The notes below the pieces were generated by a model. The model did not search any database, was not told the DNA's origin, and saw only the letters and a program-made list of their open reading frames with translations. Source: Lineus longissimus (Eukaryota; Nemertea; Pilidiophora; Heteronemertea; Lineidae). Taken from it: DNA of 64,000 bases. The stretch covers positions 17,980,001 through 18,044,000 of the forward strand of contig NC_088316.1 of the NCBI RefSeq assembly GCF_910592395.1, in the 5' to 3' direction. Each line of letters starts with the position of its first letter. Within the stretch, counting starts at the first letter, position 1. Shown in pieces: positions 9,901 through 22,954 of this stretch. The position numbers and the translations under genes were made by a program.

Positions 9901-12110
9901 AAATATGTCACAAGGAAATTTAAGACTAAGAGTGACAATCACGTGCCTGGAGTTTTCAAAAGAAAACTACGTCAACACCCCGAGGAGTATCACATGTCCT
10001 CAAGACTTGCATTCAATTTTGCCATCATATCCTGTCAGCCAGTCCAGGGTGGAAAGAAGCAGGTAGGGTTAAGTGCTTTGCTAAAGAAAACACTAAGAAG
10101 AACAGCCATGATCTTCCAAGAGCTAAACTCATGCCCTACTCATTAACCGCCGGCACTATTCCCATAATGGATGTGAAACTGGGAATTTATGATTGCACAG
10201 TCCACATTCTACGTTTCTAACGTCTACTGGCACGGGCATGAGGCAGTAAACCGATGTATAAATTTGAGCGCAAAATCGCAGGTGAACAATCATGCACAGG
10301 TGTTTGTAACACTGTCTTTAAAGGTAAACTGCACCTAAGTCGTAAACAATGGAGGCTGATGAAATAAAAAACAAACCAGTAAAATGAACGAGATTTTCTA
10401 AAGATCAAGCGCAGAATAGGCTGACGAGTAAATACAAAAGTTGTAACTAAGGCCATGGGAATTATTAATCCTGTTTACCGTCCACCTCCCGCATGGGTGC
10501 GAACATGAAATATTTTCATTATTTTTTAAAAAATCTATTTATTTTATTGTTGCCATCATTTTTTTATTTATATAATCTTTCCAGTGGTTCATCTTTACCT
10601 TAAATGATTGAAAAACACAATAAAAACTTGGCAGGGTAGGCTCTTCATCATAATAATGACATTTTTTCAATGCCTCATGTTGATGACCGACCTGATTTCC
10701 ATTTACTGGAACTTGCTGAATCGCGTGTTTTGACCAGTAAATCAGACTGTAAACCGATAATGAATAACGAAAAATGAAAAAAAGCCTCATCATCTTTTTA
10801 AATCACTCGGACGGTAAACAGGATTAATCATTCCTATGGCCTAATGTTGAGATGCATAATTCTACCACAGGACCAGCAACTGCCTGCAGAAATTTTCTTA
10901 GTAAATAGCTACACAGGCTAATATTTGTCACCTTCATTTTGGTGTCTTCTCTTGCCAAAAGGCCTAGATATTGCCTTAATATGCTAACTTCATTTTGAAC
11001 CATCACCTATCAAATTCAAAACCATAACTTAACTAGGTAATTTTCTGAGCGAAAGACACATGAACAGAACATTAAAAAAGTTACCTTGACTCAATGACCT
11101 TAGGCTTGCCGGTCCACTGCTCTACCAAATTGCACAATAAAGGTTCGCTGTTCATGAACTTCTCTTCACTGGGCAACACCATTTAATAAAGTGATTAGTG
11201 AACTGATATTTTACAAACTGACCAGTTAGTGACTCACCGGTAGGATCAACTATATTTTCATAAGAAGGAGGAACTGTTGTATCGGTACCATAGTTAGGAA
11301 TCTCCGGATGATATGGCGGTGGAGGGCTGTCAGTATGTCCTCCCCTTTCTGGATCATCGGTCTGAAAAGAAAAAGAATTTTGCCTTTGTCAAGGAAGACA
11401 CTTTGACTTTGAGGGCATGGGGGCACCAGTCGTGTCTTGCTTCGTGATTTTGAGGCTTGGTGGTACAGTGAAGTTCAACCTCCAGTCCGAATCCAATGCT
11501 TGGGAAATTTGGATGCGTATGATTGGTTAGCCCCCTAAAAAACTTCTTCGTTTGTCCATTATTGAATCTGTACTGCGCATGACAATAAAATAGTAGTTAG
11601 TACTGCCCCACCATCGTACGGTGCGTGTGGATTCTTTCTCCTTCTATTCTTCTAAATCCTAGGTAGGCCTACCTCAACTTTGACACTTCATCAACAGACA
11701 ATATTATTTTAAGCACGGGTCTTACTGACCCTTGATTCAGTGTCCTGTGCTGCACCATAACTGTCCATGGCACAAGGCATACCACCATTAAACTCCTGCT
11801 GATGATGTAGGCCTACACAATCACATGATGCATGCATGCATTAGGCCTAAATAAATGTACAGCATGCATGCATGTATGTAGTAGTATAGGCCTAGTGCCA
11901 GATGAGTCGCCAGTGGCAAACATTGAAACTAACTTGGTTTTTTACAGCTTGAATTGGCATTATGTGACCAAGACAACGGAACATACTCATAAATATTTAA
12001 ATAAGGAACAGAGTTAATTTACTGAATAAATATTTCATTTCTATTATATTGTTCTAAACGTGGAAAATTGAGAAAATAACAAATATTTTTCATACCCGAT
12101 ACGACGCCAT
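6910..12110 (-). CDS. TMEM272-like four-pass membrane protein with PPxY motifs
   Basis: Minus-strand exons in reading order: 12096-12110, 11238-11361, 9168-9278, 8754-8813, 7727-7930, 6910-7094; phases agree and the product is 232 aa. The start ATGGCGTCGTATCGG is followed directly by a GT donor. The N-terminal cytosolic part carries three PPxY motifs (PPPY 19-22, PPSY 36-39, PPSY 49-52), known docking sites for WW domains of Nedd4-type ubiquitin ligases. After this come four hydrophobic segments: around FFKKFMIILCG/IGCTVCIGLIMAIPISMIAM, FIPIYLIVGGCFGILKNI, GIVSCFLLAWFIAGNVW and YLYAFWITTATYIFLAVTCC. The core words YHTVNYKDPSDPNYCD and PIYLIVGG, and the C-terminal FWI..TYIFL, are those of the transmembrane protein 272 family. 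Molecular function of the family is not established. The gene is divergent from the Apaf-1 gene. An alternative first exon lies at 9513-9573. Confidence 0.85.
7194..7455. mobile_element. small foldback element in a TMEM272-like intron
   Basis: Near-perfect inverted repeat: the left arm (from AACACCTTCAGCGCCGAACC, about 7194-7315) pairs with the right arm (about 7345-7455), including CCCCCCTCTTTGAGCTGGTTATC and CTTCATGAAAGAACTACGCC. The 25-30 base centre is a partial copy of the inner arm. No coding capacity; a hairpin MITE. Confidence 0.8.
9513..9573 (-). CDS. alternative first coding exon of the TMEM272-like gene
   Basis: On the minus strand an ATG at 9571-9573 opens MNGDLEAAPPTERTPVTEQP and ends at a GTAAGCC donor. 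One leftover base joins AT of the exon at 9168-9278 to give Asn and then SPPSYDSLY in frame. The isoform would keep one PPxY motif and lose the two coded upstream. It needs its own promoter inside the intron; transcript data are required. Confidence 0.5.
10448..10847. mobile_element. ~400-bp MITE in a TMEM272-like intron
   Basis: Terminal inverted repeats of about 38 bases: TAAGGCCATGGGAATTATTAATCC and GTTTACCGTCC at the left (10448-10487) against their complement at 10808-10847. The interior is AT-rich and non-coding. Non-autonomous DNA transposon. Confidence 0.75.
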
Positions 12111-13848
12111 TTTATTATGGAATTCAGAAGTTGGAACGAAATTTAGTGGGTGAACTTATTTCTATATTTCCTACCATTGCAAGTAAAGCCTATTCTAAAA
12201 CTGTTTACTAGAGAAAAATAAATGTGTAAGATTGACGTTTTTGCTATCTATTTTAGGAACAATGTAGCTGGAAAGGACAAATTTTGTTTCAACGGGAACA
12301 TTTTAAAGTCGAAATTTTACATGCATCTTATAGGGTATCACCAACCTGACGTCATTTTAAAACGGGAACCCCAACCAGGAAGTGAAGTGGAAGCCACAGA
12401 AATTTTGTTTCTCTCTTGACTTTTTCTGAAATATTTCCGTCTGTAGGTGTAGGTAAGTTATTTGCATGATCAAATTTATGATGAAGTGACCACCTTTTGT
12501 GAGCTTGTGCTAGATATTCGTCCGGCATGGCCGGGTTTCACCAGTCGATCCCGAAGCGAAGTGGTGAATTTACAAAATTTGACAGATGAGATATAAGCCC
12601 AGGCTGGCCCGGGCTATAGCAGAGAGCAGCAGTTTGAGCAGACATAGCTAGAGGCAGGGAGTAGTGGCCTTGGGATTAGGCCTGGCTGTGGCTGCTACCG
12701 GTAGGCCTATAGTCTACAGTACACGTCAAAACGAAACTGCCACGTTGACATTGTGCATATTATCATGACGTCACCATTTGGGTTGTGACAGTATTTCCAA
12801 TGTCAACGAGAATGAAGGTGATAACCAAGAAAATATACCATCATCATCATCGTGAGGATATGTGGCTAGAATCGTAATTAATGTCTTCTTACATTATACT
12901 ATAGTAACTTCAGAAGACATATCACCCTTTTTTCTGCCGTGTCGTGATGTCATGCATATTATGTTGAAATTTCATTGAGAATAACGACAATAATGCGCAC
13001 AATAATGATATGAAGTTGGCAATATAATAAGGACATGGAAATAGCACTTTGTACCACGATAAAGTTGACCTGTTCTGTGGGAAATCAAATTATCAATAAA
13101 GTTATAATGTGTATCATAAGACCTGTGTGCTTGATCCTTGTAATTGTTACAAAAAGAAACTAAAATTTGTTTGCCTCTTATCAAAGTTCAGATTTAGGTC
13201 AGACCAAGACATACAAAAGACCTCTTCTTTAGAGAATTTCATGTTTTCAGTGCTAGATTTCTACATTAAATCATCAACACTTAACTTACATCAAAATGAG
13301 GGTCATGTCAGATTTTTATCTATTAACAATTACAGCAAATTAAAACTTTTATCGCTTATAGGAAATCATGCATGAAGAAGTCTTTGTTTGCTTGTCCAGT
13401 CAGATGCATTTCAAAGCAGTTGTGGCCTCGTATCACAAGTTCAGATTTAGGTCAGACATGTCAGACGTTTTTGTACTCTGGTACTACAATGTATGTATAC
13501 AGGTGAGGTCAGGTGTTGACTTCAGGCAACCCCTGCCTGTAACTGAGGTAGTTTTGTTATAGCAATTGCATGGAACAATAAACCACATATTGTCTTTGGG
13601 TCGGGATAACATACAAGCAATACATGATTTCTATCCACTTACATGACTTATCCATGCTCCACTACTTTTCCACAAGACTTGGAGGGGGGGGGGGGCAAAA
13701 TGCTATTTCTGAGGCATACATGTGCTACACACCACAATGTTTATGGTCATGTAACTTTTACAAACCAGTGGGATCCACACACTCATATAACTGAATACCG
13801 GTAGTGATCTTACAGATAAGTTACCTTTGATACTTCTTTTCTTTTCAG
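12111..13848. promoter_or_regulatory. region between the TMEM272-like and Apaf-1 genes, probable shared promoter
   Basis: The two genes point away from each other. The 5' end near 12111-12480 lies just above the TMEM272-like start and should contain the core promoter of that gene. The Apaf-1 coding exon opens at an acceptor (CTTTTCAG at 13841-13848), so at least one non-coding Apaf-1 exon must lie upstream here; I could not place it. A 21-base word (AAGTTCAGATTTAGGTCAGAC) occurs twice (13187, 13436), and there is a G run at 13684-13695. Confidence 0.45.
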
Positions 13849-13852
13849 TATA

Positions 13853-16800
13853 ATGGATGAGAATGCTAGATCGGCGTTAAAACAATGTCGGCCAAATATT
13901 ATGAGTGATTTGGACGTCAAGTTCATATTTCAATACCTGATTAGAGATGGCATCATATCAGATGAAGAAAAGCAGATCATTGAACATGAGGTTCGTAACT
14001 TAAAATCACAGCATTTAGAGCGTTTGCAGTATTAGCTTCTTGTGTTTGAAAAATAGCCAACTGCTAGTGGGCCTGTGATGACTATCCCACCATTCAGTGT
14101 AAGTGCAACATTTTATACCTGGAAGGACACCATCTGGCTGAATTACTAAGACTACAGCTGAGCATAAGGCCCTTGGGTCTCTTGTTCTTTCATGTGTCAA
14201 CCCCTGACATATGTTCATTATTTGCTTCTTTGAAAATAGCCAGTGTAGCTGCACTCATTTTTACATCTTGTTTGAAAGTGTGTAGAAGTACTAGTGTGGT
14301 GTATGAGAGATTGATTTAGAAAAAAAGGGAAAATTCAAGGTCTTTCTTCTTTCCAGATATCAACTCAGCAGCAAGCTGGCAAACTTCTGGACATCATTGC
14401 AACCAAAGGTTCTGATGCATTCGACATTTTTCACAATGCACTCCGGGAAGCACAATATGATCACCTTGTTGAAGAACTTGGCAAGACAAAGCATAACCGC
14501 AGCCTGAGACGAAGACGTCCTAGTGTAAACGAAGTCCGTGCAATCTTGATCGATGGGGCTGTACCACCACGTCCAAATGTCTACGAAGACCGTCCGAAAC
14601 TTATTGAAGAAATCCGTGAGGCCTTTTACAAGATAAAGGATGAGCCTGGATGGATCAGCATTCATGGTATGGGTGGAAGCGGGAAATCTGTATTGGCAGC
14701 AGAATCTGTCCGAGATGCAAAAGTTTTATCAGAATGTTTCCCAGGAAATGTCTTCTGGACATCTATTGGAGCAATAGATCCGCAGAAACTTTTAATAAAG
14801 ATGCAAAATTTGTGTACGATGTTGGACTCTGAGAGTAGCACTCTCCCAAGAAATATCGAAGAAGCAAAGGCGAGATTGCGCTTGATTTTTTCTCATCAGC
14901 ATCCAAGAGCATTACTGATCCTGGACGACGTTTGGACTCCGTTTGTCACAAAAGCGTTCGATATCCAGTGTCGAGTTTTAGTCACAACGCGGGATCAAGC
15001 CGTAATGGATAAAGTGACAGGTCATGTGACCAAAGTCGAGGTGAGCTCGGGATTCAACGAGGAGCAGTCACTTCAAGTTTTCTCTAAATGGACTGATACC
15101 CCAGTTGTTGAACTACCTGAGCAGGCTGTCAAGATTTATGATGAAACCAAGGGCTCGCCGTTAGCCATTAGCATGATTGGTGCCTTGTTAGCTGAGCATC
15201 CCGACCGTTGGGAATCCTACTTGGACAAGTTGAAATCTCGAAAGGTTAGCCGGTTCAGGAAATCGTCATCTTATGAATATAGCTCTCTAACGGAGGCTGT
15301 CAGCATCAGTATCAAGAACTTGGATGAAGAGTTGAGAGAGTTTTACCAAGACTTTGCTGTCTTTGTGGACGATGTCAAAGTTCCTACAGAGGTAAGCCAT
15401 TGTCTGTAGCAATCTCAGAAGCTGCAATGAGCTAAGTGAGTAATGCCACTGGTCATCTATGTCATTATACCAAAAAGTTTAATTTCGGCAGCAATCATGA
15501 TATCTATTATGCCACCAATTGAAAAGGTTTTGTGAAATTGCATTTTGACTACCATCAAACTGTAATTTCAATTAAATATTCTTTTCGCAGCCGTATATTT
15601 TCGTGATTATCTAAATGGGAAACATATAGGCCTGCAAATATTTCTGGGTTTACAATAATCACATTATATGACCGCGTTAATGTTATTATTTGCAGGTGTT
15701 ACAAGTTCTGTGGGATGAGGACAAGGAGTTTGTTGAAGACACAATGGATCGGTTGGTCAAGAAATCACTTGCTCAAAAGGAATGGAACGTCGTTTACAAG
15801 ACGTTTATGTACAGTCTTCATGACCTGCAGTTAGATTATCTCAAGGAAAGTGGCAAAAATCAGTTACCGGTATGTGTTGTACCGGTACTTACTACTTGAC
15901 CAACACTGATGTAATATTTTCTTGCCAGTGTTTTTTTCTTGAAAGTATCATAAATATTATTTATTCATCTCAGGACCCCTCCTGAGATGTTTGTAACCTT
16001 AAAGATCATGAAAAAGCATTAAAGTATTGAGCCCACTTTAGCTTTATCTGCAGAATGCTTGGCCAAGATGACCATGTGAGCTGATAACAAGGTCATGAGA
16101 GGCATCTAAGGAAAGCCCAAATCTGTATTTCCTGATTTTGTTTCTTGTTCTAAATCATGGCTCTTTTTTAGAAACTTCATGAAAAGTTGATTGAGCGCTA
16201 CAAGGACAAGTGCGGTGGTGATTTCTCCAAGCTTCCAAACGATAACTACATCCACTGGTTTATTGGTTATCATATGCATCGTGCCGGGATGACCGACATG
16301 ATGGCAAAGGTTTTCCTGGATCTACCGTTCATTGAGAGCAAGCTGAAGATCACAGGACCAGCTGATTTGATTACGGATTTCGTGAAATATTCGACTAATA
16401 TCATCGGGGAAAATGATGAGGTTAGTATTAGAAATTGTGATACCTCTGGTTGAGTTAAAAACAATATAAGGAACAGAAAAGTTTAGAATCTAAAAGCTCT
16501 CAATGAGAATTTAGTCATGTCCCTTTTTTTAGAAACTTCACCTAAAGTTTAACCACTCCTCTGCACTTCTTCTTGCCAATGTCTTCATATCAAAGAGTAT
16601 CATAATCCAAGCTGCAGTTTACATAGGGCCAATGTCAATAGCTATGTATTAGTTCACTTCAGTGGCTTTACTGATTGAAGCTCATTGCGGTGATGCTGTC
16701 ATCTGCACAAAGATATAAGCTGATTACTTTCGTTGATCTCATTTCAAATCACTTTGCTTTGTTTCATGTACAGTGGGAGAGAGATCACCAAATGTTCCTG

Positions 16801-19800
16801 CACTTCCTCAGCAGCAATGCTTACAAGTTCACTGAAAAGAATTTGGATGTCATCCAACTGGCGCTCTGTCAGCCTTCTGATAAGAAGATCTACAAACAGG
16901 CACGGGAAATGGCGCTCAAGAGACGAGGAAAAGACGTGAAGTATTTTGATTGGTGGTGAGTATGTCTTGCATTTTCACTTCAAGGCTTCTCCTCTTTGCT
17001 TTGTTATTTTAATATTAGTTGCATACCTACCTTTGAATGCCTATTTGGGGATGACCAAGTGCCAGTGACACTGTCTTTGGCAGTTTAGGCAGATTTTGTC
17101 ACCAGCTTCCCAGTCATGTTGCTCACGTGGATCCTTTTTCTTCAGCAACCGTGACACTTCTGTACCAGTGACATTCCTGACGACAAAGCTGCATCAAGGT
17201 CCAGTCTACTGCGCCGAATTTTCTGCCGATGGGCAAAAGATTTTGTCATGCAGCGATGATACCACTGTCAAGGTAAAGACCTGTCAAATGAAATACTGTT
17301 ATCAGCTGTTCACCTAGAATATGTAAATCACGGGGGAATATGAAGTCAGTTTCCATGTGCTTCCACAAGGATCTTGTCACCTTAGATGTCCAAAAGCAAA
17401 AAAGTGGTGTTGATGCTTGTGAAACGTCTAATCAATGGTGCTGAATTCTGCATTCCTAGCATGCTTATTATAACTGAGCTAATCTGAAGGCTGTGTTGCC
17501 TATTTGCTTCTGACATGGGTGAATTGGTTGCCATGTCATGACATTATTCACTAAATCATTCACTCCTGAAATTTTCATGTCTTTTGCAGATATTTGATAG
17601 CGTTTCTGGACAAGAACTGCTGAGCCTAGACGCACATGAAGAGAGAATAAACCATGTTCACCAATCCCAAGACTCGAAATACATGATCACTTCCAGTATT
17701 GATAAAACCGTCAAGCTGTGGACAGTCCCGGAAAACTTACAGACGACAGAGGGAGTGAGCAGTCCAGGGAATCCCTCGCCATCCATCAGAAAACCAACAT
17801 GGCATCCAGCTTTTGCCGACAAACCGCTAGATGCAGAACAAATACGTGAAACACTCATCGTACAGACGTTTGTAACAGATGCTGAGGTCTTGGTTTGCCA
17901 GTTCTCACGCAGTGGTAGATTCGTTGCAGCTGGGTGCCTGGATGGGTCTGCCTATATTTGGGACCTGACGGCCAAAGATCGTCCATTGTTGCATCACTTT
18001 CAAGGGCATGAGCTGGGGATATCGGACTGTGCCTTTACAGATGATGATTTGTATTTGGCTACAGGTTCCCAAGATCAGTCTGTGATAGTCTGGGATGTGC
18101 TTGAAGGCTCCCAGCTCCACCTTACAACAAAACATGAGATGGTGCTATCATGCTGCTTCCAGCCTGGGACTCATCGATTGGCTTACTGCGTTGACAATGA
18201 GATTCACGTAAGTCTGAGGCAAAATAGTCTTTCCAATAGCAATAGGGGTGGAGTTCAGGTTCATCTTCAGTTCAGAAAATCATTCATTTCATGAAGAAAT
18301 GCTGCTGCACTGCGCCGTTGTAGAGGGATAAGACAATAGATGATTAGCTCAAGGTGTTTTCGATTTAACGAATGTGGTACTGGCAGCAACTCATTTTTCA
18401 AAATTGTGCTTGTGTCCTGTGTTTTCTCAGCCCTTCATTTGTCATATGTTTGTTTCAGTATTGTGACTTTAAGAGTGGTTCCTGCCAGAAGAAGTTCACT
18501 GTGAAGCCGGGTACAATGATTCTCTACATTGCCTATTCACCTGATGGTAATTTCTTGGCAGCTGGCGATTCAGCATATTCTGTCATGGTAAGCATAATAT
18601 AATCAAAAATCAATTCTTGGTAACTGCATGTGGCCGAAAAAGTCCAAGAGTAATGTGGAATGGGCGTTTCTTCGTTTCAACTGAAAAGTGTCTGGATCTG
18701 GCTGGGAAATGTAAAGCTCTTTGAGACTGTACATTTGAACAGTATAAAGCACTACTGGTATCAAAGTACTCATTTCACTTGTTTTATTTCTCTCTAAGTG
18801 TCAGTTCACTGTACCTCCGACCAACAGTTTATGGATTCCATCCTTTTCCAGGTATGGGACACTCACACTGAGAAACTCGTTGGTGAACTGAGAGGCCACA
18901 CTGGATGGATTCATCATGTTTCATTTTCTCCAGACAGTAAAAAATTGGTGTCCAGTGCTGATGATGAGACAATCACAGTAAGTCCTTTGTCTGATACCAA
19001 AACTACCTGAGTTTGAGCAAGACACATAAGAGATTGGTCTATGGCTTGGAAACTCTTGCGACCACAAGGGAGTTCTAGATAAATTTTGTGAGCAAAATCA
19101 GTCTTTTTTAAAGAGGGTGTCCTTGTAACTGTGATGTACTGTACTTCTTTGATTGCAGATCTGGGATGTTGAAACCATCAAGAAAGAAAACAACATTGGC
19201 TTGAGGAGAGATTTCGATGTCTTGTTCAGTGAGCACTCTCTGATTATTGCTGCGCCTGATTTGCACAACAGATTTTGGGTGAGGAAATGACTAGAGTTGT
19301 TATTATAAACCTTAGTTAAGGGTTCAGTTTCTTATAGTGGGCTGGCTTGTAGTGATGCACCTGGCTTCTGCCTTGGCATGCAGTCTCCCTTTTTAAAACA
19401 AATGCGACAGAATGCCCACAAAATAGGTTTGTCATTTCAGGAGAAATATATAGTAAGACATTGTTCTATCTTGCAGATCATACGCAATCGGGAGGCTGAT
19501 ATCATCTACCAATCAGAACCGGAGAAGAGTAGGATTCGTGGTGTTGCCATATCACATGATTGGACTAAGGTTTGCTATGGATGTGAGGATTCAACATTGA
19601 AGGTATGTTTGATAGGAACCCTATAAACTCTCCTATAGTACTAGATGCAAGTAGGATGGTTTTGAATTAGGAATGGCAAGAGAAACCTTGTCCAGTGGAA
19701 CGTGAATGGGAATGAAACGTAAAAGCTTGTGGACCCAATTCTCCCCGGCCAAACATGATTTCAGGTGATCAGTATCCTGAATTAGTGCCAAGCCATGGTC

Positions 19801-21280
19801 GTAGAAGCCTCTTGACTTATTCCGTATAGTACACTTTGTTCTGCAGGTGCTCCAGCTTGATGGAGATGAAGTGGTCTCCGTGAAGACTCTAGTTGGACAC
19901 ACAGGTGCTGTACGCTACTGCCGATATAACAAAACCGATAACGTTTTGGTGACTGCCTCGGACGACAAAACACTCAGGGTTAGTGTCAATACTTTCTTGG
20001 GGGGGGGGAGATATCTTGCCTTTTTTATGAGGAAAGTGAAAGAATAACTACAAAGCAACTTCACGTCAAGTAAAAAAACTTCCTAAATTTGAAATTCATC
20101 GGCTTCTATACTGTTTTTTCTCCAGCTCTGGTCCAATGATGGTGAGTGTAAGGTGTGTGAAGGGCACACAGAAGAGGTGAAGAAGTGCATTTTCTTTGAC
20201 CAAGATACCAAAGTTCTCTCATCGTCCTATGATGGCAGTATGAAGGTAGGTGCCTTATTTCACTTTCATTTACATGAACAGCATTTGGTGTTTTTTCATG
20301 AGTATTATTGTAACTGATCAAACTACTCTAGAAATGTTTTGAATCAATTTCTAGGTTGAGTGTTTCTTGTTTTTTTCAAGACAGTCCTCTAATCCAAACA
20401 TCTAAGATTTTGTTGTTGTTGCGAAAGTGTAGGGTGTACACACAAGTCTTTGTCTCACTGATACTAAGCTCAAAGGTCTTATGCTTCTATCATAAAACCT
20501 ACATATTGACAACAACATGCACACAGTACTACTGAAGGATTTGTTGCCTTCGCAGGTTTGGGATGTGAAAACTGCCGACTGTCTGATGACATGTAAAGGT
20601 CATGGTGAAGACTGGGCTCTGTCTTGCGATGTGTCCTATGACATGACGAAGTTCGTGTCATGCTCTGTTGATAGGACACTTCAGGTAAATATATGAGAAT
20701 TTCATGATTATACAAAATAACATTAGCTGTGCTGTTGCTCTCGTCTGTCTCTTGTTGAAAAGATGGCGTAATATAGGCACAGACCCTCAAGTCCAATGAT
20801 TACACCCCAGAATGCAACTTACATCCGCATTGAATGCAAGTTATCTCCCCGGGCTCCGCTGCACTTACTATGTGTTACTCCATATTTCAGGTCTTCGATG
20901 CGAAAACAGGTGCCCATCTCTATGCACTGAAAGGTCACAGGGATTGTATCCGCAGCTGCCGATTTGCTAAAAATGGTCTCCTGGCATCTGGAGATGATGA
21001 GGGATACATCCGTATCTGGGATCCTGACCGCGAAGGCGAGAAGAAATTGCGCACACTCGTAAAGCACAGTGCATGGGTGACTGACATCAAATGGTCTGAT
21101 GATAGCAAGACGTTAGTGTCGGTGTCCGACAATGTGAAATGGTGGAACTGTGAGGGGTGTGTCCTCCAGACCCTGCACATCCGTGGAAGTTTCCTGAAGA
21201 GGATTTGGGCGGCCGATGACTTTAAGACATTTGTGACAATCGACAGTGCTGGTACTTTGTATATCATGAGGGAAATATAA
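13853..21280 (+). CDS. APAF1: apoptotic protease-activating factor 1 (Apaf-1) orthologue
   Basis: Cytosolic adaptor that in vertebrates binds cytochrome c and dATP, forms the apoptosome and activates the initiator caspase. Coding exons: 13853-13990, 14357-15391, 15696-15869, 16172-16420, 16774-16955, 17146-17272, 17590-18207, 18459-18587, 18852-18977, 19159-19278, 19477-19602, 19847-19978, 20126-20245, 20556-20684, 20891-21280. Phases agree throughout; 1264 aa against 1248 in human. Domains: CARD 1 to about 90 (DLDVKFIFQYLIRDGIISDE); NB-ARC with Walker A GMGGSGKS 150-157, Walker B LLILDDVW 232-239, sensor RVLVTTRD, then KGSPLAISMIGALL; winged-helix and helical domains in exons 3-5; from about residue 600 two WD40 propellers. 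Nearly all propeller exons have phase 0 and end at a blade strand (TVK, TLR, SMK, TLQ). The last blade KWW...FVTIDSAGTLYI matches the human C-terminus. Oddity: the exon 1 donor is GAG|GTTCGT; the nearby GTTC|GTAACT would break the frame. Confidence 0.96.
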
Positions 21281-22954
21281 GGAGAATACCACAGAGATGG
21301 ATAGGATGACCCTCAGCTCATTCCATCAAATAGCTACATCATTTGATTCTGTACATGTATCTTGATGTTAATGTTTACCTGGCATATTCTGTTTGAGGTC
21401 TAAATTCCAGAAATGTCGTGGTCAATGAAAACAGTATTGTAAAGGCTCAAAGGAGCTGAGTTTATATCATACGCTGCCCAACTAAGGCACTGACATTTGA
21501 TGATATGCCACCAAGCAATGGAAAATATGAAGACATGAGATGTCTCTTAAGGTTCTATGCAGGGGGCGATAATAGATTCCCTACCTCTGTCTCTAGAGGC
21601 AGCACACAAATGCTGATAAAATATTGTTAAAGATAAATGAAGCCTCAGGGTGATATCATTTCTTGAGTAGAAGTATTAAATACATGTTGTAACGACTGTT
21701 ATGTAATAATCCTGCTGGTTAATTTGGCTAATAATGTATTACTTTTAATGTTTTCATGTGTTGGAGTATTTTTTATGGTATCCCAGTTCAGTAAGAGGCT
21801 CTGTTTGAGTTTAAAGGTCCATTCCTTTATAAGTGCAACAATTGCTGTAAATTGTTGTTGTTGGTGTAACTAAAGACTAATTCAGAAATGATGAGTGTTT
21901 ACAGTGTAACCTAGCTCCTCAGCGAACACCTCTTTAACTGGAAGCACTCTCTTTTAAGGAGACTGATTCAGGTCACAAATGGTCTACTCCATCCAATCTG
22001 ACTGCTCTAATCGGAAATATTAAAGATATTTATCCATGACATGTTTTGTTAATCGAGAGAGGTACCACTGTATGTGGTGAATGGAGTCCTGTGGAGATCC
22101 AGAATGCCTCTTTGATTTCAAATTACCTATAAATCTATGTGCCTGATTTTCTATGTTATCAGAAACTGATCATAAGGCAAGCTTGTGGAATTCTAATGCT
22201 ACATGTACATTCGTTTCAGCGGTGGGTTGGGTTCAACAAGTGTTCCTCCTTCCATCAGAACCCCTGCTATTCCAAGATACGACCACCTTGCCTTCTTGAA
22301 AATTGCTTTTGCTGTGATAAATTTAACCCTTTTGGGTATTTTATAGTGCTAGCAAAATGTATTTTCTCACAGTGTTGATAATCATGATTTTTAGTCAATA
22401 ATACAGCCTAGGAGAGGTAATCCATTCTGTTTTAAAGCATGATAAGGGAGCATCTCAAAGATACCTTGATGGCAACAATTGAACTGTCATTCATTACTGT
22501 CTCCTCCCCCTACTCGGAAGTGAAAGCAAAATAAAACTGGGCTTCAGCATGTTTTTGAGATGATCCCTTAATTCTTTGTAACTGGCAGATAAGAAATAAA
22601 CTCTTTGTTTACAACTTATGACTTCTTCTTCTTTTTGTCTTGGGTGAGAAAAAAGGATCAAGAGACATATATTGCCATCAAGGGAGACCACTGTGTGATT
22701 AATAGGGTGTTCCTTCAAAATAATCAGTTATCATGCGCCCTCTTCCAGTTGGTTATCGATTCCCCGGTTGGATTACTTCGTTTTCTGGTTATCTGGTTTG
22801 TTTACATCATGCACATCGGACCACGTGCACTTGTTTACACAAATGACGTCACTTCAAAACTCTACCAATAGATTTTGCTGTCTCTAAAAGTTTCGGTGTT
22901 GGTCTGATCTCAAAGCCCGGATGTAGAGAAGCTGAGAAGTGTTCACACCATAAA
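21281..22954 (+). other. Apaf-1 3' UTR and intergenic DNA
   Basis: No exon found. AATAAA-like hexamers near 22528 and 22592 are possible Apaf-1 poly(A) signals. The segment about 21901-22076 has ends resembling the CAGTGGAACCTC repeat family seen at 60.5 kb (ACAGTGTAACCT at the left, AGGTACCACTGTA at the right) and may be a decayed MITE. The last few hundred bases are upstream of the 81-aa gene. Confidence 0.4.
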
